Shown here piece by piece: positions 8,021-16,485 of a stretch of 64,000 bases of DNA. This stretch comes from DASYZQ01 sp035946175. GTDB lineage: Bacteria; Patescibacteriota; Saccharimonadia; Saccharimonadales; UBA4665. The notes under the pieces were generated by a model. It searched no databases. It saw nothing but the letters and a program-made list of their open reading frames with translations, and had not been told where the DNA came from. The DNA lies in contig DASYZQ010000014.1 in NCBI GenBank assembly GCA_035946175.1, positions 62,001-126,000 on the forward strand, in the 5' to 3' direction. Each line of letters begins with the position of its first letter. The stretch's first letter is position 1. The position numbers and the translations under genes are program-made.

Positions 8021-9790
8021 ATGCCCATGGCTAACGATGGTGGCCAAAGACTGGAGCGGGGAGGGTATGCACCCGTAGCCGGCCAGCTTGGTGTCCCTCT
8101 CTACGATACTGGAGCTGTGCTTCCTGTAAGGCCTAATCTTGTATATGGGGGTGCTCCTGTCGCCGAGAATTATCTGGAGAGCCCCCTCGCCCGAACATTG
8201 CGTGAGCGTAATGAGCTATTGCGTGCAGTTCAGGAAGCAATTGGCTCGTCACTATTGGGGCGTTCTAAAGAAGATGATCCAAGCGGCTTTGCGGACCAAG
8301 AGTATTCCCACTCTACGAGGCTTTTAGGGATTGTTGGCGAACTTGCTGTTCGTGGGGCACTTGAAAGCTTTGAGGGGCGTGTTGCCGTAGCATCACTGCG
8401 GGAATGCTATGACGCTTCATTGATCGAGATGCTGCACACGGACAAAGAATTCAGAAACAAGCTTGAGATTAATCGCGAACGTAAACATCTGATTGTCGGC
8501 AGTTGTGTTATGGCCCTGGATGGTAAGACAAAAATATTCAATATGTGTGTCCGGGGTGAGCAAAAAGCTCGTGAGGAGGCAGAGGCCGATTTGCGCATGC
8601 TCCCAGTCGCCGAGCGTTGTGCCGCTGATGTACGCACTGCGGAGGCGGTGGAACGGCTCCCTGTCAGGTCGGTTCATATAGGTTTGAGTGTTGACCCGAA
8701 AGAGGCTATGCAGATGTATGGCGAAAAGTTTTTTGATGACTTAGGTTTCCGCAAAGACCTAGGATTTATCCAGTGGTACTATCGTATAGATGAGAATACA
8801 CTTCTGGCCGCAACCTATTCTATCGATAATACTGATTTAGAGATGTTACGCGGAGTCTGGGAAGAGTTTGGTGGAGCCATCCCGGCCGGTGAGTCCACAA
8901 ACACCTGGCTTGATCATGCAATACAAACGAGCTGTAGCCTTGATGAAGCCCGAAAAACAGTTTGCCGAATCCGCGAGAGATTCTATGAAAGGATGGGTAT
9001 AACTACTAGGCGTCACTCAGTAGATGAGTTTGTGGCTGCAAATAAGTCTATCAACGATCGTATATTCAATTCCCTATATCTTCAAGTGGCGGTCGCTCAG
9101 CAGACCAAACAAAAGGGGTTGGCCATTCATCAGTTTGTTGATGGGTTACTGCAAAATCCTGAGCATCTTAATAGCAATGTCCATAGACAGTTACGCAGGA
9201 TGCATAGCACAGCAACCCTCGACAATACCGACATAAAGCTGCTTGAGCAACTAACCCGGTATGCTGCAGCCGAACACCTTCGTGATGGTCTGCGATTTCT
9301 AGATTCAAGCAAACCAGGCTACTTCCCGGCTACAAGTATAAAGCTTGCCCAATCTGTTGTTCGTCCATCGGCACAGTTTATGCAGGGCTTAGCGGGTGGG
9401 GTTATAGACGGAGTAAGAGCGCGACGTACATATGGTGGGTGTACTAAGTCTGCAGATCTATTTAATCATGACGGCACTGATTCGCCAGACGACCTCAGAC
9501 GACCTCAGGATGCTTTTGGTGGTAACGATGAGGGGCCGGAAAGTACTGACAACAGCATCCCCAACAAGATCAAATGTATTAAATGTGGTCTCGAATCAAA
9601 AAAGGAGGCGGTAGTGCATAAAGACTACTGGGAGTGCCCGCATTGTCGTTACTGGCTGGACGTTTGTACTGGCGCAGATGGTTATCGTACGCAAAAAGGG
9701 GAGAGAATCACCTCTGATCGGATTTGGAAGAACATAGCTAAGTTCACTAAGCCTCTTATATTTACTGAACGAAGCAAGACAGAGAAATAG
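8021..9790 (+). CDS. Unknown protein with C-terminal zinc ribbon, behind a cobalamin riboswitch
   Basis: I do not recognise this 589-residue protein. It starts at ATG 8021, nine bases after GAGAGGAG. It has no signal peptide or membrane helix. The first 60 residues look disordered, and 60-460 are predicted mainly helical by eye. Residues about 520-560 contain two CxxC pairs (CIKCG and CPHCR) spaced 21 residues apart, a classic zinc ribbon, after a low-complexity acidic linker. No B12-binding DxHxxG motif or ribonucleotide reductase cysteines are visible. The upstream riboswitch means its synthesis probably falls or rises with cobalamin, so a role in B12 use, or a function substituting for a B12-dependent enzyme, is the natural guess. 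Confidence 0.75.
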   Translation: MPMANDGGQRLERGGYAPVAGQLGVPLYDTGAVLPVRPNLVYGGAPVAENYLESPLARTLRERNELLRAVQEAIGSSLLGRSKEDDPSGFADQEYSHSTRLLGIVGELAVRGALESFEGRVAVASLRECYDASLIEMLHTDKEFRNKLEINRERKHLIVGSCVMALDGKTKIFNMCVRGEQKAREEAEADLRMLPVAERCAADVRTAEAVERLPVRSVHIGLSVDPKEAMQMYGEKFFDDLGFRKDLGFIQWYYRIDENTLLAATYSIDNTDLEMLRGVWEEFGGAIPAGESTNTWLDHAIQTSCSLDEARKTVCRIRERFYERMGITTRRHSVDEFVAANKSINDRIFNSLYLQVAVAQQTKQKGLAIHQFVDGLLQNPEHLNSNVHRQLRRMHSTATLDNTDIKLLEQLTRYAAAEHLRDGLRFLDSSKPGYFPATSIKLAQSVVRPSAQFMQGLAGGVIDGVRARRTYGGCTKSADLFNHDGTDSPDDLRRPQDAFGGNDEGPESTDNSIPNKIKCIKCGLESKKEAVVHKDYWECPHCRYWLDVCTGADGYRTQKGERITSDRIWKNIAKFTKPLIFTERSKTEK

Positions 9791-9813
9791 CTAGTAATCG
9801 GGAGGAGCAAGGA

Positions 9814-9891
9814 GTGGATCCTGAACAAGTTTCAGCCAATTCGCAGGCAGGGGAAGCATTTGACAACCGAAACCAGTTTTTGCTAGGATAG
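9814..9891 (+). CDS. Possible 25-residue peptide
   Basis: A GTG start at 9814 is preceded by a purine-rich GGGAGGAGCAAG ribosome site and opens 25 codons ending TAG at 9891. The product is short and hydrophilic, with no family I know. It lies 23 bp after the riboswitch-controlled gene, so it could be translated from the same message. The strong ribosome site is the only positive evidence. Confidence 0.3.
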   Translation: MDPEQVSANSQAGEAFDNRNQFLLG

Positions 9892-10014
9892 TGCTTACGT
9901 TTGCAAAGCGAAGACTTTCGCGTGAGGAGACAAACAGAGGATAAAAAATAAAGATCGAAACGTTGAGCTTTGCTTTTTAGTAGGAAGCGTAGTTCACGGT
10001 GGGAGGTTCAGAAA

Positions 10015-10107
10015 ATGGGTGTGGCTATACGAGTCATTGCCTCGAAGCCGGCGCGGGTCATTGTTACTGTACGTCGGCCGATGTGGAGAGAGTTCTTGCA
10101 CTATTAG
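10015..10107 (+). CDS. Possible 30-residue basic peptide
   Basis: ATG 10015 follows GGGAGGTTCAGAAA, a good ribosome site, and runs 30 codons to TAG at 10107. The peptide is Arg/Val-rich (MGVAIRVIASKPARVIVTVR at its start) with a net positive charge. No family is recognised. It sits between the unknown zinc-ribbon gene and the convergent DsbA-like gene; the remaining bases of 9892-10125 show nothing else. Confidence 0.35.
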   Translation: MGVAIRVIASKPARVIVTVRRPMWREFLHY

Positions 10108-10125
10108 TGCTCTGCAAAGTGGAGG

Positions 10126-10755
10126 CTATTTTTTCGACTTCTGAGCAATGGTTGTATTGATCAGCCGAGCGAATGAGTCGACAGTCGGCTCAGGGGTTAC
10201 ATGTTGGCCGTCTAAGAAGAAGGTCGGGGTAGCCTCCGGTTGACCGGTCTTACTGAAGGCATCGATATCAGCATTGATAACGTTGTTGACTTTGGTACTC
10301 GAGAAATCATTATTGAAGGTAGTTACGTTTAGGCCGAGTTGACGAGCATAAAGATCAAAGTAACTCTGCGGGTTACTGGAGCTGACCCATTGGTGTTGAT
10401 TTTCATAGAGCAGGTCATGCATTTGCCAAAACTGATTTTGCAGTCCGGCCGCCTCGGCCGCCCGCGCACTGGCAAAGGCGTTGGGGTGAATCTGGGTAAG
10501 CGGCAGATTACGGAATTGGAAGTAGATCTGTGTGTTGTATTGCGCTATCACCTGTTTGACGATGGCATAGTACTGTTCACAGTACGGGCATTCATAATCA
10601 CCGTATTCGAGCAAGGTCACATGGGCGTCACCCTGCCCCTCAATGTGGTTGGTTGGTGCTGCCCCGTTGCTGCCATTATTTCTACCACCGAAGAGGAGGA
10701 TACCCCCAAAAACAAGCAGTATAATAACGATGATAGCCCAAAAACGTTTACTCAT
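10126..10755 (-). CDS. Membrane-anchored DsbA-like thiol-disulfide oxidoreductase
   Basis: This 209-residue protein has an N-terminal membrane anchor (about residues 5-22, followed by GGRNNGSN), then a DsbA/BdbD thioredoxin fold. The active site is Cys56-Pro-Tyr-Cys59 in YECPYCEQYY, and the cis-proline loop is ATPTFFLDG. It probably forms or isomerises disulfides in secreted or surface proteins outside the membrane. The gene is convergent with the short ORFs to its left and divergent from the CNNM-like gene to its right. No VKOR or DsbB partner is in the window. Confidence 0.9.
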   Translation of the reverse strand: MSKRFWAIIVIILLVFGGILLFGGRNNGSNGAAPTNHIEGQGDAHVTLLEYGDYECPYCEQYYAIVKQVIAQYNTQIYFQFRNLPLTQIHPNAFASARAAEAAGLQNQFWQMHDLLYENQHQWVSSSNPQSYFDLYARQLGLNVTTFNNDFSSTKVNNVINADIDAFSKTGQPEATPTFFLDGQHVTPEPTVDSFARLINTTIAQKSKK

Positions 10756-10859
10756 CGACTTAAGTTCTCCATTGTTGCTTAGGTTGTTGGCCTTAAGTAT
10801 AACACCTTTGGTGACGTGTAGCTTTGAAAATGCCGTGTGACATGTCGTAAGATGGTGAC

Positions 10860-11921
10860 ATGCTTACAAGACTCATTGGAATTGCTTGTCTGCTGGTCGC
10901 ACTCATCACACTCATCCTGCAGAGTTTCTATAGGGCCTTGCCGGAAAAAGAGATGAAACGACGGGCCGCCGCCGGGGAGCCATCGGCTCGGCTGGCCTAT
11001 CGGGTGGTAGCCTATGGCCCGAGCTTATCCGTATTGCTTTGGGGCATTGTGGGACTCAGCCTTGCGGTGGGTTCGGTGCTGCTCGCCCGCAATGAATCTG
11101 TTTGGGTGGCGCTTCCGGTCTTACTGTTGGTGTTCGGTGCGTGCGCAGGGATCGTATCGTTCCATATCCGTTGGGAGCGGGCTGGTTTTATCGCCAAAAC
11201 GGCGCCGATGCTCGACCTGGTTCTCCGCTATACCAACCCCCTGTTATGCCAAGTGAGTGCCCTACTTCCCATGACTTCGATATCGAGGAGGGATCTATAT
11301 GAGCGGGAAGACCTCGAGGAACTCCTAAGTCAGCAGGCAGCCCAGGCCGACAGTCGTATTGACCCGGATGAGCTAGAACTACTTTGGCGAGCATTGCGCT
11401 TCAGTGAGGCCCGGGCATTGGATATTGCAACACCTCGAAAAGATACTCGAGCACTTTCTACCAGTGATGTTGTCGGGCCGGTCCTGCTTGATGAGCTACA
11501 CAGCCATGATCAGGCCTACTGTCCGGTCTACCGAGGCGAGCCAGATAATGTCGTGGGTACGTTAGCTGTGGCGCAAGCAGCTCGGTCCCAAAAGAGCGAG
11601 CGCGCCTCGGACATTATGGAGAAACACCTCTGTTTTGTGCACGAAGACTTTCGTCTACCCCAGGTGGCTCATGCTTTTGTAGCCAGTGGTCAGCAGGTGG
11701 CAATTGTGATCAATAAGTTCGAGGAGTTTGTGGGGATTATTAGTTTTCAGCAACTCATGAATTTCTTGTTTCAGATGCAGCCGGCGGATCAGCTACGTTC
11801 TGAGCAATATGCTGATCGCACCGCAGTTGCTGGCTACAATCTATACCCTCCAGCTGGACCTGTTGCGCTAACTCCTCATGGCGAAGTTATTTCCCCTGAA
11901 TCCTCAGAGGTGGTAGAATAA
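10860..11921 (+). CDS. CNNM/CorC-like membrane protein with CBS-type region
   Basis: This 353-residue protein has three hydrophobic helices in the first 135 residues (near 3-20, 50-72 and 80-100). A cytoplasmic part follows with DELELLWRALRFSEARALDIATPR, the spacer that precedes the CBS pair in HlyC/CorC/CNNM proteins. Two degenerate CBS repeats come next, the second including VAIVINKFEEFVGIISFQQLMNFL. The family is linked to magnesium or cobalt export and membrane integrity. The N-terminal DUF21-like domain is short, so the transport role is less certain than the family call. It lies 76 bp before aspS on the same strand. Confidence 0.7.
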   Translation: MLTRLIGIACLLVALITLILQSFYRALPEKEMKRRAAAGEPSARLAYRVVAYGPSLSVLLWGIVGLSLAVGSVLLARNESVWVALPVLLLVFGACAGIVSFHIRWERAGFIAKTAPMLDLVLRYTNPLLCQVSALLPMTSISRRDLYEREDLEELLSQQAAQADSRIDPDELELLWRALRFSEARALDIATPRKDTRALSTSDVVGPVLLDELHSHDQAYCPVYRGEPDNVVGTLAVAQAARSQKSERASDIMEKHLCFVHEDFRLPQVAHAFVASGQQVAIVINKFEEFVGIISFQQLMNFLFQMQPADQLRSEQYADRTAVAGYNLYPPAGPVALTPHGEVISPESSEVVE

Positions 11922-11997
11922 ACTCAGAAAACGAAATAGATAAGCTGCCGAGTCTTGGGGTAACAATCCCCTGAGGTGTATAAGCAGAGGAGTGTAT

Positions 11998-13308
11998 ATG
12001 CGAGTTCTACATCGAGAGCTTATGACTAAACAGGACGGGGAACGTGTGGCGATTGCCGGCTGGTTGCACAAAAAACGTTTGCTGGGAGGGCTGACGTTTC
12101 TCAATATTCGGGACCGTAGCGGCTTGACGCAGGTAGTCGTCAAGGATAAGGCCGAGGTTGAGAAGCTACGCGGGCTACAGGTCGGAACAGTGCTTCATGT
12201 CGAGGGGAGCATCACGAAGGAGCCACGGGCACCGGGCGGAGTTGAATTGCATGACGTCAACCTGACCATTATAGTGCCGGTCACCGAAGAACCACCTATC
12301 GAGATTGATAAACCCCTCAGCCATCAGCCAGAGCACCTTGATACCCTGCTGGACAATCGCGTGATTGGACTACGGAATCTACAGGAGGCTATGATCTTTA
12401 AAATCCGCAGCGAGCTGTTACGCTACATCCGTGACTTTCTATACAAAAACGATTTCGTCGAAATCAATACGCCGAAGCTGGTCGCGGGAGCAGCCGAAGG
12501 CGGTGCCGAAGTCTTTAAGCTCGACTATTTCGGTAAAGACGCGACGTTAGCACAAAGCCCGCAACTATACAAGCAGATCATGGTTGGTGTGTTCGAGCGA
12601 GTTTTTGAAATTGCTCCGGCATTTCGAGCCGAATTGTCTGCGACTACTCGCCATGTTTCCGAAGTCACCATGCTGGACATCGAGATGGGGTTCATTGAGG
12701 ATCACAATGAGGTGCTAAACTTAGTGCAAGCCTTAGTCTACGAGGTGCTTAACAGGGTGTACCAAGAACATGCCGATGAGCTTAAATCCCTGAAGGCGCC
12801 GGTGCTGACCCTTAAGACCGAGTTTCCTCGCTACTCCATGGCCCAGATTCATGAGCTGTTCAGCCGTGAGACCGGCAAGGATACCACTAAGGAGCTTGAT
12901 CTTACTCCCGAAGAGGAGAAATGGATCTGTGAATACGCCAGGACCCACGACGGTTGTGAGGCGATTTTCGCCACGAATCTGCCAGCTGCCAAGATGAAGT
13001 TCTACCATATGGCTGAAGACGACGGGCAAACAGCTCGTTCGGCAGATCTGTTGTTTCGCGGTGTTGAACTATCCACTGTTCCGCAGCGAGAGCATCGCCA
13101 TGATAACCTCTTGGCGCAAATGAAGAAGTCAGGCATAGACCCCAACTCACCGGGCTTTTCACATTTTGTAACGGCCTTTAGGCACGGGCTGCCACCGCAT
13201 GGCGGTTGTGGTTTTGGGATTGATCGTCTAACCGAAAAGGTTATCGGGCTAAACAATATCAAAGAAGCCATTTTGTTCCCAAGGGACATAAACCGACTAA
13301 CGCCATAA
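11998..13308 (+). CDS. aspS: Aspartyl-tRNA synthetase, archaeal/eukaryotic type
   Basis: ATG 11998 has AGAGGAG five bases upstream, giving 436 residues; a GTG two codons earlier is less likely. The N-terminal OB fold (GWLHKKRLLGGLTFLNIRDR) is followed by the class II core with GAAEGGAEVF, AQSPQLYKQ, motif 2 FRAELSATTRHVSE and motif 3 GCGFGIDRL...FPRDINRLTP. The length (about 430 rather than 590) and the absence of the bacterial GAD insertion make it the archaeal-type enzyme. Such enzymes can be non-discriminating and also charge tRNA-Asn; this cannot be decided from sequence alone. A short GGGG/CCCC hairpin lies at 11956-11971. Confidence 0.93.
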   Translation: MRVLHRELMTKQDGERVAIAGWLHKKRLLGGLTFLNIRDRSGLTQVVVKDKAEVEKLRGLQVGTVLHVEGSITKEPRAPGGVELHDVNLTIIVPVTEEPPIEIDKPLSHQPEHLDTLLDNRVIGLRNLQEAMIFKIRSELLRYIRDFLYKNDFVEINTPKLVAGAAEGGAEVFKLDYFGKDATLAQSPQLYKQIMVGVFERVFEIAPAFRAELSATTRHVSEVTMLDIEMGFIEDHNEVLNLVQALVYEVLNRVYQEHADELKSLKAPVLTLKTEFPRYSMAQIHELFSRETGKDTTKELDLTPEEEKWICEYARTHDGCEAIFATNLPAAKMKFYHMAEDDGQTARSADLLFRGVELSTVPQREHRHDNLLAQMKKSGIDPNSPGFSHFVTAFRHGLPPHGGCGFGIDRLTEKVIGLNNIKEAILFPRDINRLTP

Positions 13309-13714
13309 AGCGTTTTTAAAATCTTTACCTGGTTGCAATAAACCTGAGGCTTTAGTGGACAAGCCCAATGACTTGATGCAAGCAATACAATATCAGGCAC
13401 TTGAGTAGTTAAGAAAAAACGCGAGGGCTAAGGTAGGTGAGATGTTGGGCGTATGGAGGATTAAGGCAATGTCTCTATTACTACTCTAGCTCCGACCAGC
13501 GAATGCTCGCTCATAACATTATTTTAACACATTTACATTATAGTGACGTGACCTATACGTGGCAGAGGGCTCTGTCGACAGATGAGTCTGGAGAGTGCCT
13601 GCAGCGTCAGCTTTGATATGAGAGTAAAGGGCCTATCGACAAACCCTCGTCGGCAGTCTTAGCTACCTCGTAATCGATTTTCTCTATTCTTTGATGCGGG
13701 CGTATACTTAGGTT
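13309..13714. other. Gene-free stretch between aspS and a membrane protein
   Basis: About 400 bp without a convincing gene. I looked for tRNA, SRP or tmRNA features and found none. A short GCGA/TCGC hairpin (around 13498-13512) and an AT-rich patch (about 13518-13545) are visible. The next gene starts at GTG 13715 with no obvious ribosome site. It may hold promoters or an unrecognised RNA. Confidence 0.5.
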
Positions 13715-14539
13715 GTGGATAACCAGCCACATCGTCAACTACACCAGACACCTCACGACAAAGAAGAGGATGACTATAAAGCGGCGGCTAATGCCGCTAT
13801 TGATTTCAACCAGTATATGCCGCAACTGCGGCATGAACGTCGCTGGCTCAGACGCCTTATTATGTGGGTGGCCGGTATTGTTATTATTGCCGGGCTCGGC
13901 ATTGCAGCCTATGCGCTTGGCTCACATATGCCCTCGTCAAGTCATTCAGTCACAAAGAAGACTGAAAACACATCAAGAGCTGCAGTTGCCACTGCCACCA
14001 AACAATATACATCGGTCAATCAGAACTTGAGCTTCAGCTATCCTGCTGACTGGACGGTCACGGAAACAACCGACCAAATTACCGCGACTTCGCCAGACCT
14101 ACGGCTTACCAGTAGTAGCGGACAATCAGTTAACGGCCAAGCTATTATGCTGGTGCGGGATAAGAATGTTCCATTGTCTGAGTTTAAAGCAGGTAATGCT
14201 GTGGCGATCATCAACTCACAGATTATCACCTACAGCGCTCCTGCCGCTGGTCAGCGCGGCTCATCTTATGTGAGTTATCTGAACTTTGCCAGTTCGCCGA
14301 CAACTGGTTTGGACGGCGTATATATCACAGGTAATACTGGCTACCAAACGGGTCAGGCCGCTCCTGCATCCGATCTGACGCCTATTGATCCAGTCATCTC
14401 TATCACTTTTGGCCGCTGTAACAACAGCAGCTGTGGCGGCAGTACCTCGCCGCTGACGATCAGGACCAGCAGCTGGAATGATACGGCACTTTCGAAGCCG
14501 CTGATGACCATGCTTGAGTCATTTAGTATCAGCAGCTGA
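13715..14539 (+). CDS. Unknown membrane-anchored extracytoplasmic protein
   Basis: This 274-residue protein begins at GTG 13715. A charged cytoplasmic leader of about 48 residues precedes one membrane helix (IMWVAGIVIIAGLGIAAYAL, about 49-68). A Ser/Thr-rich linker and an extracellular domain follow. The domain contains FSYPADWTVTETTD, a PsbP/DUF-like motif seen in many surface lipoproteins, and a CNNSSCGG pair that could form a disulfide. I do not recognise a function. A DsbA-like gene about 3 kb away could supply the disulfide. Translation start and cellular role are uncertain. Confidence 0.65.
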   Translation: MDNQPHRQLHQTPHDKEEDDYKAAANAAIDFNQYMPQLRHERRWLRRLIMWVAGIVIIAGLGIAAYALGSHMPSSSHSVTKKTENTSRAAVATATKQYTSVNQNLSFSYPADWTVTETTDQITATSPDLRLTSSSGQSVNGQAIMLVRDKNVPLSEFKAGNAVAIINSQIITYSAPAAGQRGSSYVSYLNFASSPTTGLDGVYITGNTGYQTGQAAPASDLTPIDPVISITFGRCNNSSCGGSTSPLTIRTSSWNDTALSKPLMTMLESFSISS

Positions 14540-14754
14540 GAGCTGTTTTAGGGTCCCCAATGCGATAAAGACCGGTGCATCAAGCCAGCCTAAAACACCA
14601 CCGGAGGGATATGAGGCTATTCTTGTAGTGAAGTCATCATCGTGTGTTCTTGTACGTGGGCACAGCCTGTTTATGCCGCGGGTGGCACGCCAATTACGAT
14701 GAGTCTTTGCTACACTAGAAGCTAGACAAATATAGTTTTCAAAAAGTTATCGCT

Positions 14755-16485
14755 ATGGAAAATACGAGCGAAAAATCGAACGACTCGCCAACAAATAATG
14801 AACTGCCACCAGATATAACTGAGAACAAGGCGATTGATGAAGCAGTTGACCAGATCAGTAGCGAAGAAGCAGACACGGCTCTGGCGGCCCAAGACGCTCA
14901 GCAGGCAGCCGATAATGAACCGCCGCATGGGTTAGGTCATTGGCTCGGCAACTGTCTGAGTGCTTGCTTCGGCACGAGAAAGGGACGCTGGCGGAGTTCT
15001 GTGGTCGCCGTGCTACTCATCGTGGGAGCCGGCTGTATACCAACGATCAGATACTGGATGCTCAATGAGTGTGGTGTCAGGGGCAGCTTATCAGTAACCG
15101 CTGTCGACAGCAGTACACAACTGCCGTTGGCAGATGTTATGCTGATCGCCGGCCACGTCCATGCTGTAACCAACGCCAATGGCCGCGCATCACTGCAGTG
15201 GTTGAAGCTTGGTCCGCAAATCATCAGTTTACAAAGGCCTGGCTTCGCTGTCCTACGTGTTCATGTGGTCCTCGGCTGGGGGAGCAATCCGCTCGGCAGC
15301 CTTTCGCTCAAGGATGTTGGTCAACAATATCATCTCGTGGTGCGTGACTATGTCTCCGGGACGGCTCTTACGAGCGCTACGGCTACTGCTGACGGCATGC
15401 AGACCGCAGCGGATAAAAACGGTACAATCACGCTCACTATAAATAACCCTGGGCTGCAGCCAGTAGCAGTCACGGTCAGTGCCGGCGGCTACAGCCCTCA
15501 GTCAGTCAGTCTGAGCGGCGCTGCGAGCGCGGTAACTGTGCAGCTATTGCCCGCAGAACATGAAGTCTTTGTTGCACAGCAAAACGGCCGTTACAACCTG
15601 TATGCTTGCGATATCTCCGGTCAGAATCGGCAATTGTTGCTCAGCGGTACACCTACTGAGACCGGCAACATCGACCTTTCAGTCAGCCCCGACGGCAGCC
15701 AGGCAGTACTTAGTTCGACGCGGGATGCAACCTACAGTAGTGACGGCAGTCTATTGACCACCTTGACACTGGTCAATGTTAACACCATGTCAACTGTAAC
15801 GCTCGACCACGCCCTGAGCATCCGGCTGATCGGCTGGTTGGGAACGGATCTCATTTATCAAGAAGATACGTCAGCCGGTCCTATTTCCAATTACAACATT
15901 ATCTCGTATAATTATGTCACCAATAGCCGCAACCAATTGGCCAGCGCCAGCCAATTTAGTGATGTTCTGACGGCTGGCGGGGATGTGTATTATGCCGTGC
16001 CGGCTGCGGCGACAACGACCGCTGATGGGTTGTACGTCATGAGCCCCGACGGCAGCCACCGCCAAACCATCCTCGCAGGGGATGCCCAGACGGTGTTACG
16101 CCAGAGTTATACGACGCTTTTAGTGCAGACGACCAGTGCCTGGTATAGCGTGAATATCGGGGGAAGTTCGGCCACCGCTATCAGTACACCACCAGGTACC
16201 AACAGTAACCGTTTGTATGTTGATAGCCCCGACGGCAGCCATAGTGTCTGGATTGATGGCGAAGGTTCGTCGTCACAGCTGCATAGCTACAATGCAGATC
16301 TGGGTCAAGACAGTGCCCTGTCAGTGGATAATGCCAGCTACCCGGTGCGCTGGTTGAATAATGCCGACATTGTCTACCGGGTTACTACGGCTAATGGCAG
16401 TGCCGACTATGCGGTCAGTCTGAGCGGCGGAACGCCTAAGGAAATAACGACCATTAGCAACACCGGCGGTCTAGGCAGTTTATGA
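14755..16485 (+). CDS. Membrane-anchored protein with carboxypeptidase-regulatory-like and beta-propeller repeats
   Basis: This 576-residue protein has a cytoplasmic acidic N-terminus (about 1-80), one membrane helix (about 82-105) and an extracellular part. Residues 115-280 contain two Ig-like or CarboxypepD_reg-like segments (TAVDSSTQLPLADVML; VRDYVSGTALTSATA). Residues 285-576 hold PD40/TolB-type blades, with SPDGS repeated three times, encoded by near-identical DNA near 15688, 16045 and 16227. Such proteins usually bind surface or host partners. The stop overlaps the next gene's start (ATGA), implying co-translation with the MutY-like gene. Exact function is unknown. Confidence 0.75.
   Translation: MENTSEKSNDSPTNNELPPDITENKAIDEAVDQISSEEADTALAAQDAQQAADNEPPHGLGHWLGNCLSACFGTRKGRWRSSVVAVLLIVGAGCIPTIRYWMLNECGVRGSLSVTAVDSSTQLPLADVMLIAGHVHAVTNANGRASLQWLKLGPQIISLQRPGFAVLRVHVVLGWGSNPLGSLSLKDVGQQYHLVVRDYVSGTALTSATATADGMQTAADKNGTITLTINNPGLQPVAVTVSAGGYSPQSVSLSGAASAVTVQLLPAEHEVFVAQQNGRYNLYACDISGQNRQLLLSGTPTETGNIDLSVSPDGSQAVLSSTRDATYSSDGSLLTTLTLVNVNTMSTVTLDHALSIRLIGWLGTDLIYQEDTSAGPISNYNIISYNYVTNSRNQLASASQFSDVLTAGGDVYYAVPAAATTTADGLYVMSPDGSHRQTILAGDAQTVLRQSYTTLLVQTTSAWYSVNIGGSSATAISTPPGTNSNRLYVDSPDGSHSVWIDGEGSSSQLHSYNADLGQDSALSVDNASYPVRWLNNADIVYRVTTANGSADYAVSLSGGTPKEITTISNTGGLGSL

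Noticed and set aside
8021..9790. A B12-dependent ribonucleotide reductase or other B12 enzyme, suggested by the riboswitch
   Set aside because: None of the expected motifs (reductase active-site cysteines, DxHxxG) is present, so it is left as unknown.
13309..13714. An RNA gene in the long intergenic space after aspS
   Set aside because: No tRNA, tmRNA, SRP or RNase P features found; only small hairpins.
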